This document shows positions 9,801 through 16,581 of a stretch of 64,000 bases of DNA, in pieces (the stretch's first letter is position 1; each line of letters begins with the position of its first letter). Under the pieces are notes generated by a model. The model ran no database searches and was not told where the DNA came from. It saw nothing but the letters and a program-made list of their open reading frames with translations. This stretch comes from Microbacterium nanhaiense (lineage in GTDB: Bacteria; Actinomycetota; Actinomycetes; Actinomycetales; Microbacteriaceae): the NCBI RefSeq assembly GCF_014646015.1, contig NZ_BMMQ01000001.1:186001-250000 (forward strand). The letters are read 5' to 3'. Made by a program: the position numbers and the translations under genes.

Positions 9801-10430
9801 GTCGATTTCGACGCGACGATTGGCGAGCTCGAGCGCCCGATGCCCGAGCGGCCCTTCCGCCAGACGCGTCTCGGCACCCTGTTCCACCAGTGGGTCGAGC
9901 AGCGCTCCGGCCTCTCGGGCTCCGCCGCCTCCGTCGACGACGCGCTGTGGGATCTCGACGACGGCGACGAATGGGCGGGATCCGTCGCCGCCACCGACGA
10001 TGACGAACGCGACCTCGAGGCACTGCGGGAGACGTTCGAGCGCAGCGAATGGGCAGGGCTCGAACCGATCGAGGTCGAGACGGAGATCGATTTTGCGCTC
10101 GAGCTCGACGAGGGGCGTCCTCCGCACATCATGATCTGCAAGCTCGACGCCGTCTATCGGCGGGGCGAGCGCATCGAAATCGTCGACTGGAAGACGGGCC
10201 GGGCGCCCCGAACCGCCGCCGAGCGGGCGGACCGCATGTTGCAGCTCGCGCTGTACCGCCTCGCCTATCACCGCCGGCACGGGGTACCGCTGGACTCGAT
10301 CGACGCGGTCCTCTACTACGTCGCCGATGACCTCGTGCTCCGCGACGAGCACCCCGCCGACGAGCGAGAGATCATCGAACGCTGGCGCGCGGCTACGAGC
10401 GGTCGTCGCGGAGATCGACCGGCTGCGTAG
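6885..10430 (+). CDS. adnB: AdnB-like UvrD/RecB-type helicase-nuclease subunit
   Basis: Probable lead-motor subunit of the AdnAB helicase-nuclease, 1181 aa. The SF1A motor is complete: G-A-G-S-G-K-T at 44-50, G-L-T-F-T-R-K-A (motif Ia), D328-E-Y-Q-D (motif II), G-D-P-N-Q-S-I-Y-G-W-R-G (motif III), H-G-S-K-G-L-E-W and V-A-V-T-R-A-R near residues 710-810. The C-terminal nuclease has D1101-W-K-T-G and a following Q-L-A-L-Y helix, the PD-(D/E)XK signature. Gene order and 4-bp coupling to the upstream gene match mycobacterial adnA-adnB. The last 38 bp overlap, on the opposite strand, the end of the phosphotransferase-like gene. Confidence 0.92.
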   Translation: MTTAPGVPAISADQIADALGQHRPTAAQRAVIEAPLEPALVVAGAGSGKTETMSARVLWLVANGFVRADQILGLTFTRKAAGELAERISRRLAVLDEFETRGLLPRLGEVLAAPEFARVARAETEAQRATVRRAVLDELASRWGIPRRGEDHVLDALLNRPRVSTYNAFADSVVRENASRIGRDPDAEVLSGSAAWLLARGVVVSSTHPALVDLERSPNTIVEDVQRLAAALLDNRVDPDAVRRWAARRAADFEPFLTARGDKHWDKAHAALVALPMLLDLVAAYTAEKQRRGLLEFADQVSGALDVIESAPDVVSELREQYPVVLLDEYQDTSVLQTRLLAGMFRGLAVMAVGDPNQSIYGWRGASSDNMHAFTREFAGDGAARTYALMTSWRNDRVVLAAANRLVAPLAHPGTIAVPPLEPNPGAGIGDLEVRYPETVDDEAAAVAEWFDERRAEHAAAGKSGKPHTGAVLFRAKKHMQKFADALAERGIPHRILGLGGLLSAPEVVDVVSALRVIHSPAEGSALIRLLIGPRFAVGVADMGALYDLAKALSRRDGSLAPLSDEVRARIRASAGIDEQVSIIDALEFLRRSPDDYRLLEGFTPEGRARLRDAAEVIERLRRAAGAPIPELLRMIEQELRLDIELYANESRGSARSSHLQLRAFADEVRGFLSIDERGTLGSLLAWIDQAERADDLAPRSEPPEPGVVQLLTIHGSKGLEWDAVAVVRLVAGELPSTPRELAAGFSFGHLPDPFRGDAAARPVFEWAAPAIVTDETRDELTAELADAFESFRGGVRDAAEHEDRRLAYVAVTRARGHLLLTGSHWAGHARPRPASTYLEEILDEFEGRIRAVGAGSVDEGEPGDDRALFEEEDVQELYAERLRRARASIAPRDKEAENPYGGPGAQATWPLDPLGARRAVVEAAARAVREAAPIEESPEISRLIAERDEQRRARTMSIPARVPASKFKDYVVDFDATIGELERPMPERPFRQTRLGTLFHQWVEQRSGLSGSAASVDDALWDLDDGDEWAGSVAATDDDERDLEALRETFERSEWAGLEPIEVETEIDFALELDEGRPPHIMICKLDAVYRRGERIEIVDWKTGRAPRTAAERADRMLQLALYRLAYHRRHGVPLDSIDAVLYYVADDLVLRDEHPADEREIIERWRAATSGRRGDRPAA

Positions 10431-11643
10431 CGTCGGAGGGATCCGTGGCGTCCGCTTCCGCGGAGGGCCGGGCGGGCGCGACCGGCTGCGTGACGTCGAC
10501 GGCCTCCGTCGAGGCGTCGGCACTCGCCCGCTCGCTGGCGGTCCGGGGCGGCGCCGAGTCCCACACCTCCTCGGTGTGCAGCGACAGATCGGCCGGATTG
10601 AACGCGTCGGTGTGCATGGAGGTGTCCGCGCCCGCTCGCACGTCGCGCGGTACGCGATCGAGGATTGCGATGGCCTCGCTCATGTCACCGCGGTCGCGGT
10701 GGGGCAGGTCCGCGAGCAGCGCGTCCCCCGCGAGCCCGGCGGAGAGCGAGTCCATGAGATCCGCCGCATCGTCCACGATGTCCGGTCGGTGCGTCTCGAT
10801 GCCGTGCACGAGCCACCGAGCGAACTCCAGTTCGGCGTGCAGGCGCGCGCGCACGCGCAGTGCCCGGTCGGGCGCGCGCACCGAGGCCGCCGCGTAGGCG
10901 GCGAAGATGTCGTCGACGGCGTCGGGCGCGCCGGCGCTCCAGTGCAGATCGAGCGCGGGATCCCCGATCGAGAGCCCCTGCCAGTCCAGCACGCCCGCAA
11001 CCTCCGGGGTGCCGTCCGGCGAATCACGCAGCACGAACGACGTCGACTGGGTCCCGCCGAGAACCACCCGGGCATCGTAATCCCACAGCCGGTCGTCCTC
11101 GACGGCCTCGCGCCAGCGCACCATCAGCCGGACGGGAACGCGCCCGCTGCGCCCCACCGCGTCCAGCAGGCGCTCGAGGTCAGCGCGCGCGTCGGCGGGG
11201 GAGCGGACAGGAAGACCCGCACCTCGGACGACGGACTGCGGCAGGTCGTGGATGCGCGCGAGAGCGCGGCCGATGGCATCGGCGACGCCCCGACCGGCGG
11301 GGATGTGCGAGGCCTCGACGTGATAACCGCGCAGGTAGCTCGTCACGATGACGCGGGTGTCATCGAAGGGGGCGGTTCCCCGCAGCTCTGGCGCGTCGAA
11401 TCCCATGATCTCGCGGGCGCCGGCGGTGAGCGCGCGCAGCGCGATCAGCTCGCTCTCGACGTCGGCGAGGGCATCGGGTGAGGTGGGGACTCGCGCGACG
11501 AGATCCTCTCCTCCGGGCACGGACACGAGGGCGGCGTCGTAGCGGCCGGTCGTGCCCGTGGTCAGCTGGCGCACCCCTTGGATCTCGACATCGGGCAGGG
11601 CCGCCGAAGCGGCCGCGGCTAGAGTGAGAAGGGAACGTGCCAT
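10393..11643 (-). CDS. phosphotransferase (APH/kinase-fold) family protein with degenerate catalytic loop
   Basis: Aminoglycoside-phosphotransferase-fold protein of 416 aa. The C-lobe is recognisable from V-L-D-W-Q-G-L-S-I-G-D-P-A-L-D-L, which matches the metal-binding D-W/D-x-E segment. The catalytic loop that should read HGD(x4)N instead reads V-V-L-G-G-T-Q-S-T-S, so the catalytic Asp and His are missing and kinase activity is doubtful. The C-terminal ~90 residues are low complexity (Asp, Ala, Thr, Ser), with D-A-T-Q-P-V and D-V-T-Q-P-V repeats. The ATG at 11643 is fixed by a leaderless promoter (TAGTCT). It sits between adnB and nudC, opposite in direction to both. Confidence 0.75.
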   Translation of the reverse strand: MARSLLTLAAAASAALPDVEIQGVRQLTTGTTGRYDAALVSVPGGEDLVARVPTSPDALADVESELIALRALTAGAREIMGFDAPELRGTAPFDDTRVIVTSYLRGYHVEASHIPAGRGVADAIGRALARIHDLPQSVVRGAGLPVRSPADARADLERLLDAVGRSGRVPVRLMVRWREAVEDDRLWDYDARVVLGGTQSTSFVLRDSPDGTPEVAGVLDWQGLSIGDPALDLHWSAGAPDAVDDIFAAYAAASVRAPDRALRVRARLHAELEFARWLVHGIETHRPDIVDDAADLMDSLSAGLAGDALLADLPHRDRGDMSEAIAILDRVPRDVRAGADTSMHTDAFNPADLSLHTEEVWDSAPPRTASERASADASTEAVDVTQPVAPARPSAEADATDPSDATQPVDLRDDRS

Positions 11644-11650
11644 GCCGCCC

Positions 11651-11656
11651 AGACTA
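11651..11656 (-). promoter_or_regulatory. -10 hexamer, leaderless promoter of phosphotransferase-like gene
   Basis: On the minus strand TAGTCT lies 7 nt before the ATG at 11643. It decides this start over upstream in-frame codons reaching 11790. Confidence 0.55.
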
Positions 11657-11728
11657 GGTGGCAAGCATGCGAGCGGCCACCACGCCACGCAGGAATCCGC
11701 GCAGGAAGCCACAACCGAGAGGACCTCG

Positions 11729-12601
11729 ATGATCGATCTCGCCGATGCATTCGACACCAGCGCGCGAGAGCGCACCGAGGACGATCTCATCGAGCGGCTG
11801 CAGCGGGACCCGGCGACGCGCGTGCTGCAGATCCACGGCGACAGCGCACCGATTCAGGCCGCTTCGGTGGCGTTCGCGAATCCGGACGAGGTGGCGGACG
11901 GCGCGGCCTGGGCGTTCCTCGGGCGCGGGCGTGCCGGCGAGGGGATCCTGCTCGCCGTGCACTCGGGCGACGCGCCGTCCCTCGTCCGCGGCGAGTGGGC
12001 ACCGTACCGCGCGGTCGGGGCCTCGCTCGATGGATTCGAGGCTTCGCTCGTCGTTGCAGGCCTGGCGCTCGGGCGCTGGCTGGTCGATTCGCCCTTCTGT
12101 CCCCGCTGTGGCAACGACGCGGCGGTCACCACGTCGGGTTGGGCGCGCCGGTGCGTGTCGTGCGGCCGCGAGCACTTCCCTCGCACGGACCCGGCGGTGA
12201 TCGTTGCGGTCACCAATCGCGATCGCACGAAGCTGCTGCTCGGGGCCAACGCGGCGTGGAAGGGCGAGATGTTCTCCTGCTTCGCAGGCTTCGTCGAGGC
12301 GGGCGAATCCGCCGAGCTCACGGCGCACCGCGAGCTGCTCGAAGAGACCGGAATCCGCATCGACGAGCTCCGCTACATCACGTCGCAGGCGTGGCCGTTC
12401 CCGAGGTCGCTCATGCTCGGATTCCATGCGACCGTCGTAGACGAATCGGAGGTCGAGCCCGACGGCGAGGAGATCATCGCGTCCCGCTGGTTCATGCGCG
12501 AGGAGATCGGACGGGGTCTCGCCGGCGAGCTCGACGTGCGGCTGCCGGGCGGGGCCTCTGTCGCGCACCACCTGATCCGCGCCTGGTACGACGCGAAGTG
12601 A
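11729..12601 (+). CDS. nudC: NAD(+) diphosphatase (NADH pyrophosphatase), NudC
   Basis: NudC-type Nudix hydrolase, 290 aa, splitting NAD(H) into NMN(H) and AMP and potentially removing NAD caps from RNA. All family marks are present: a zinc ribbon with C124, C127, C142 and C145, a complete Nudix box at 187-209 (G-x5-E-x7-R-E-L-x-E-E-x-G-I), and the S-Q-x-W-P-F-P motif at 219-225 that specifies NADH pyrophosphatases. In this protein the third residue of that motif is Ala (S-Q-A-W-P-F-P) where Pro is usual. The ATG at 11729 is preceded by GAGAGGA at good spacing. Its stop overlaps the GTG of uvrD2 (GTGA), so the two genes are coupled. Confidence 0.95.
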   Translation: MIDLADAFDTSARERTEDDLIERLQRDPATRVLQIHGDSAPIQAASVAFANPDEVADGAAWAFLGRGRAGEGILLAVHSGDAPSLVRGEWAPYRAVGASLDGFEASLVVAGLALGRWLVDSPFCPRCGNDAAVTTSGWARRCVSCGREHFPRTDPAVIVAVTNRDRTKLLLGANAAWKGEMFSCFAGFVEAGESAELTAHRELLEETGIRIDELRYITSQAWPFPRSLMLGFHATVVDESEVEPDGEEIIASRWFMREEIGRGLAGELDVRLPGGASVAHHLIRAWYDAK

Positions 12602-14298
12602 GCCCGCTCGACGCCCTCGACGAGTCGCAGCGCCGCGCCGCCGAGGTCCTCCGCGGGCCCGTGGCGGTCCTCGCGGGCGCCGGCACGGGAAAGACGCGCG
12701 TGATCACGCACCGCATCGCGCACGGAGTCGACGAGGGCACCTACACGCCGAACCGGGTGCTCGCGCTGACGTTCACGACGAAGGCCGCGGGCGAGCTCCG
12801 CGGGCGCCTGCGTCAGATGGGCGTGACGGGCGTGCAGGCGAAGACGTTCCACGCCGCCGCGCTCTCGCAGCTGAACTACTTCTGGCCGACCGTCGCGGGC
12901 GACACCGCCCCCTCGATCATCGACAACAAGGTGCGCCTTCTGGCGCATGCCGCCGACTCTCTGCGGATCCGCCCCGACACGAACACGCTCCGCGACATCG
13001 CCGCGCAGATCGAGTGGCGGAAGGTGACGATGCGGTCGATCGAGAACTACGCCGCGCTCGGCAGGGCGATCGGATCAGTGGGCGCGTCGGCACTCGTCGA
13101 TCTGATGGCCGCGTACGAGAAGCTGAAGGACGAGCGCCGCCAGCTCGACTTCGAGGACGTCCTGCTCGCATGCGCGGGCATGATCGAGGCGGAGCCGCGC
13201 GTGGCCGTCGCGATCCGGGAGCAGTACCGGCACTTCACCGTCGACGAGTACCAGGACGTGTCGGCGCTTCAGAATCGCCTGCTCGAGCTGTGGCTCGGCG
13301 ATCGCCGCGACATCTGCGTGGTCGGCGACGCGAGCCAGACGATCTATTCCTTCACGGGGGCCGAGGCCAAGCACCTGCTCGAGTTCGGCACCCGCTATCC
13401 CGACGCGACCGTGGTGCGACTCGAGCACAATTACCGATCGGCGCCACCGATCCTCGACGCGGCGAACGCGCTGATGCGCGATCGCCCGGGCGCGCTTCGG
13501 CTGCGACCGACCCGAGAGCCCGGGGCCCCGCAGCCGGTCGTCGTCGAGTATGCAGACGACGCGGCCGAGGCGGCGGGCACCGCGTCGCGGATTCGAGCGC
13601 TAATCGATGGCGGCGTCCGGGCCAACGACATCGCGGTGCTCTACCGCGCCCACGGTCAGTCGGCGCTCCTCCAACAGGCGCTCGCGGATGCGCAGGTCGC
13701 ATCGAGCGTGCTCGGAGGCACCCGCTTCTTCGATCTGCCGGAGGTGCGCCAGGCGATCCTCGCGATCCGCGGCGCCGCGGTGGCGCCCAGCGAGCTCGGC
13801 TTCCTCGACGCGGTGCGGGACGTCCTCCGGGGCCTCGGCCACGTCGACGAGGCTCCCGCCGCGGGCGGTGCGCTTCGGAACGCGTGGGAGGCGCGGCAGG
13901 CGATCATCCGTCTCGCCGAGTCGAGCTCGCAGCGGAGCCTGCGCGGCTTCGCCGACGAGCTCCTGGCGCGGGCAAAGGATCAGCACGAGCCGGCCATGCA
14001 CACCGTCACCCTCGCGACGCTCCATGCCGCGAAGGGCCTCGAGTGGCCCCACGTGTTCCTCGTCGGCGTGTCGGAGGGACTGCTGCCGATCTCCTACGCG
14101 TCCACGCTCGAGGCCGTGGACGAGGAGCGGCGCCTCGCGTACGTGGGGATCACTCGTGCCGAGCAGACGCTCTCGATCTCGTGGGCGCGCGCGACGGGTC
14201 GAGGCGAACGATCTCCGTCTCGTTTCCTGGCTGAGATCGGCACAGGCATTCTGCGTGCGGAACGTGCGAGCGCCAGCGGCGTCGGCCGTCGCGGCTGA
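12598..14298 (+). CDS. uvrD2: UvrD2-type ATP-dependent DNA helicase, short form
   Basis: SF1A 3'-5' DNA helicase, 566 aa, of the UvrD2 type that sits beside nudC in actinobacteria. Motifs: G-A-G-T-G-K-T at 27-33, T-F-T-T-K-A, D-E-Y-Q-D at about 216-220, G-D-A-S-Q-T-I-Y-S-F-T-G, H-A-A-K-G-L-E-W and V-G-I-T-R-A-E near the C-terminus. Mycobacterial UvrD2 is ~700 aa and ends in a tetracysteine linker plus HRDC domain; this protein stops soon after motif VI and lacks both. The GTG at 12598 overlaps the nudC stop. Its 3' end overlaps the convergent ThiF-fold gene by 149 bp, within the motif VI region. Confidence 0.9.
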   Translation: MSPLDALDESQRRAAEVLRGPVAVLAGAGTGKTRVITHRIAHGVDEGTYTPNRVLALTFTTKAAGELRGRLRQMGVTGVQAKTFHAAALSQLNYFWPTVAGDTAPSIIDNKVRLLAHAADSLRIRPDTNTLRDIAAQIEWRKVTMRSIENYAALGRAIGSVGASALVDLMAAYEKLKDERRQLDFEDVLLACAGMIEAEPRVAVAIREQYRHFTVDEYQDVSALQNRLLELWLGDRRDICVVGDASQTIYSFTGAEAKHLLEFGTRYPDATVVRLEHNYRSAPPILDAANALMRDRPGALRLRPTREPGAPQPVVVEYADDAAEAAGTASRIRALIDGGVRANDIAVLYRAHGQSALLQQALADAQVASSVLGGTRFFDLPEVRQAILAIRGAAVAPSELGFLDAVRDVLRGLGHVDEAPAAGGALRNAWEARQAIIRLAESSSQRSLRGFADELLARAKDQHEPAMHTVTLATLHAAKGLEWPHVFLVGVSEGLLPISYASTLEAVDEERRLAYVGITRAEQTLSISWARATGRGERSPSRFLAEIGTGILRAERASASGVGRRG

Positions 14299-15013
14299 GC
14301 TCGACCGAGCGGCTGCGGTCCGAGCCCGGTGACACGGAATCGAGGACCTGCGGGACGAGCGCGGCGGCGAAGCCGGCGATCGATCGCGACGGGCCGTCCG
14401 GGATCCGCCGCGCGACGAGCTGGCTCGCGAGCATCGGCCAGGCGGGGTCGCGGTCAGTCTCGTGCGCCCACAGGCAGGCGAGGCACGCCGTGGCGCCGGG
14501 GCGGACGGCGGGGCCCACGACCGCGCGCTGTGCGTCGAGCACGATCGGGACGTGCATCACATCGGCCGAGACGAGCTCTCTCGCGAGATACGGCGGTACG
14601 AGGCCCGTCGAGACGATCACGGCGGCGACGTTCGGTCGCGCGGCGGCCTCCCCGGCGGTGCGCCGCACCGGCGCGAGGCCCGTGTCGGTGAGCGCGTCGA
14701 AGACCCGGAGGACGGCGGCGTGCGGCACGCGTTCGGTGACGAGCAGCGAGATCTCCCGCGGGGCGCCCACCTCGCGCAGCGCCGATCCGAGCCGCGCGAC
14801 GAGCGCGGCGGCCTCGGCGGGGTCGCCACCCAGCGCGAGCGCGAGGCCCGCGAGCTGACCCGGTGCGACGCCGTGCACCAGGACGTTGAGCAATTCGAGC
14901 TGCCACAGCGGCGGATCGTCGAGCGTGCAGACAACCGGGTGCACACCGATCTGCACGCTGTGCTCATCGCGCCACAGCACCGGGTAGGCGGGGTCGAGCT
15001 TGATCATCGGCAT
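14150..15013 (-). CDS. ThiF/cyclodehydratase-like fold protein (TOMM leader-binding-like), orphan
   Basis: Protein of about 287 aa resembling the N-terminal partner domain of azoline (TOMM) cyclodehydratases, a degenerate ThiF/E1-like fold. The recognisable stretch is G-P-A-V-x-P-G-x-T-A-C-L-x-C-L-W followed by D-R-D-P-A-W-P, with the C-x-x-C pair in it, and a late C-x-C near the end. No YcaO gene, precursor peptide or dehydrogenase is nearby, so a RiPP role is not supported here. An analogous orphan gene lies near uvrD2 in mycobacteria (Rv3196, from memory). The ATG at 15013 fits a CACAAT hexamer 7 nt upstream; ATG 15007 is an alternative. The last ~49 codons are antisense to uvrD2. Confidence 0.65.
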   Translation of the reverse strand: MPMIKLDPAYPVLWRDEHSVQIGVHPVVCTLDDPPLWQLELLNVLVHGVAPGQLAGLALALGGDPAEAAALVARLGSALREVGAPREISLLVTERVPHAAVLRVFDALTDTGLAPVRRTAGEAAARPNVAAVIVSTGLVPPYLARELVSADVMHVPIVLDAQRAVVGPAVRPGATACLACLWAHETDRDPAWPMLASQLVARRIPDGPSRSIAGFAAALVPQVLDSVSPGSDRSRSVELSRDGRRRWRSHVPHAECLCRSQPGNETEIVRLDPSRAPTRSRASARHE

Positions 15014-15097
15014 GTCGCCGATTGTGCTCCTGTTCGGCACCCGCCGCGCGGTTATCCACAGGCCATCCCGGGGGAGAGGCCTGTGGATCGCTCGACG

Positions 15098-16474
15098 TCA
15101 TCCGCGCGGCGTGGAGCCCTCGCCCGAATCGTCGTCGCCGTCCTCGGCCTCGGCCTCCGCGAAGAGCTGGGCGAGCGCCTCGTCCATCTCATCGCGGGGC
15201 GCCTCCTCGCCTCGCGCCGACGCCTCGAGACGCGCGATGAGCCCCGCCGGATCATCGATGTCCTCCGCGGTCGGCACGAGGTCCGGGTAGTCCCAGAGGC
15301 CGTCGCGCACCTCGGGCCCGACGGCATCGCCGACCGCGCGCCACATCGATGCGGCCTCGCGCAGCCGGCGAGGGCGCAGCTGCAGGCCGACGAGCGCTCC
15401 CAGCGCGTCCTGGGCCGGGCCGCCGACCGCACGGCGACGCCGGGTCGCCTCCGCGATGCGTTCGAGGCTCGGGATCCTCGACGCGGCATCGGCGGCGACG
15501 ACATCGACCCACCCCTCGATCAGGGCGAGCATGTTCTCGAGGCGGTCGAGGGCGTTCTTCTGCGCGTCCGTCTGCTGCGGCAGAAGCGCGCCGGATCCCA
15601 GCGCTTCCTGCAGCTCCTGCGGATCCGACGGGTCGAAGCGCTCGGCGAGGTCGTCGAGCACGGTCGTGTCGATGTGGATCCCGCGCGCGAAGTCGGTGAC
15701 CTGGCTCATGACGTGCAGGCGGAGCCACTTCGCGTGCTTGAAGAGGCGGGCGTGGGCGAGTTCGCGGGCCGCGAAGTACAGCGCGAGCTCGTCGTGCGGG
15801 ACCTCGAGACCCTCACCGAGGTCGGCGAAGTTCTGCGGCAGGATCGCGGCGACCCCGGCCGGCAGCACGGGCAGCCCGACGTCGCCGCCGGAGACGACCT
15901 CCTTCGACAGACGCCCCACGACCTGCCCGAGCTGGGCCGCGAAGAGCGAACCGCCGATCTGCCGGATCATGCGGCTCGCATTCGACACCATCTGGCGCAT
16001 CTCTTCGGGGGTCTGCTGCTCGAGCGCCTCTGTGAGCGCATCGGCGACCGAGGTCGCGACGGGCTCGGCGGTCTCCTGCCATACGGGGAGCGTCTGCTCG
16101 ACCCACTCGCCTCGCGTCAGCACGACCGGCAGCTGGCCGGTCGGGGCGATGCTCGTCGCCTCGCTGAGCCAGAGGTCGGCCAGCTGGAACGATGCGGCGA
16201 GGTCGTCGCGCTGGCCGGAGGTGATCGCGAGGCCGTCCTGATTCGCCACGTGGAGGGCGCCGGTTCGTGCGGCATCCCACGGGATGCCTCCGTCCGATGC
16301 CGACATCGCCTGCTGGAAGGCGGCCATCATCTGCTGCATCTGCGCCGGATCCACACCCATATTGCGGAGCTGCTCGGGGTCGAGACCGCCCGCCCCGCCG
16401 AATGCCAGCGGGTCCCCGCCGAGCATCCGGCGCAGCATCTCCTGGAAATCGTCGTCCGGAGTGTTGTCGCTCAT
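15098..16474 (-). CDS. DUF2342 family protein (annotated elsewhere as zinc-dependent metalloprotease)
   Basis: Cytoplasmic protein of 458 aa in the actinobacterial DUF2342 family, often named zinc-dependent metalloprotease. The N-terminal ~70 residues are Met/Gln/Gly-rich (M-Q-Q-M-M, G-G-A-G-G), then a helical domain. The place of the HExxH zinc motif reads A-R-E-L-A-H-A-R-L-F: Glu and the second His are there, the first His is Arg. From memory the mycobacterial member also has R-E-A-A-H, so catalysis by a standard gluzincin site is doubtful for the whole family. The C-terminus is very acidic. The start at 16474 is backed by GAAAGG in its leader. It is divergent from the PDZ protease gene, with 107 bp between. 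Confidence 0.82.
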   Translation of the reverse strand: MSDNTPDDDFQEMLRRMLGGDPLAFGGAGGLDPEQLRNMGVDPAQMQQMMAAFQQAMSASDGGIPWDAARTGALHVANQDGLAITSGQRDDLAASFQLADLWLSEATSIAPTGQLPVVLTRGEWVEQTLPVWQETAEPVATSVADALTEALEQQTPEEMRQMVSNASRMIRQIGGSLFAAQLGQVVGRLSKEVVSGGDVGLPVLPAGVAAILPQNFADLGEGLEVPHDELALYFAARELAHARLFKHAKWLRLHVMSQVTDFARGIHIDTTVLDDLAERFDPSDPQELQEALGSGALLPQQTDAQKNALDRLENMLALIEGWVDVVAADAASRIPSLERIAEATRRRRAVGGPAQDALGALVGLQLRPRRLREAASMWRAVGDAVGPEVRDGLWDYPDLVPTAEDIDDPAGLIARLEASARGEEAPRDEMDEALAQLFAEAEAEDGDDDSGEGSTPRG

Positions 16475-16581
16475 CGGGAGTCGCCTTTCGCCGCGGTCTT
16501 CAGCCTGCGCTGTGGGTACGACAACTACGCTAACGTCTCTGAGCCGAGTGCAGTCCTCGGCGAGCGAGGAAGGTACGGGCA

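Noticed and set aside
10393..11643. Antibiotic-resistance phosphotransferase.
   Set aside because: The catalytic HGD motif is missing and the gene sits in a conserved repair block.
14150..15013. A RiPP (TOMM) biosynthetic cluster.
   Set aside because: Only the leader-binding-like fold protein is present; no YcaO, dehydrogenase, transporter or short precursor ORF with a Cys/Ser/Thr core is seen nearby.
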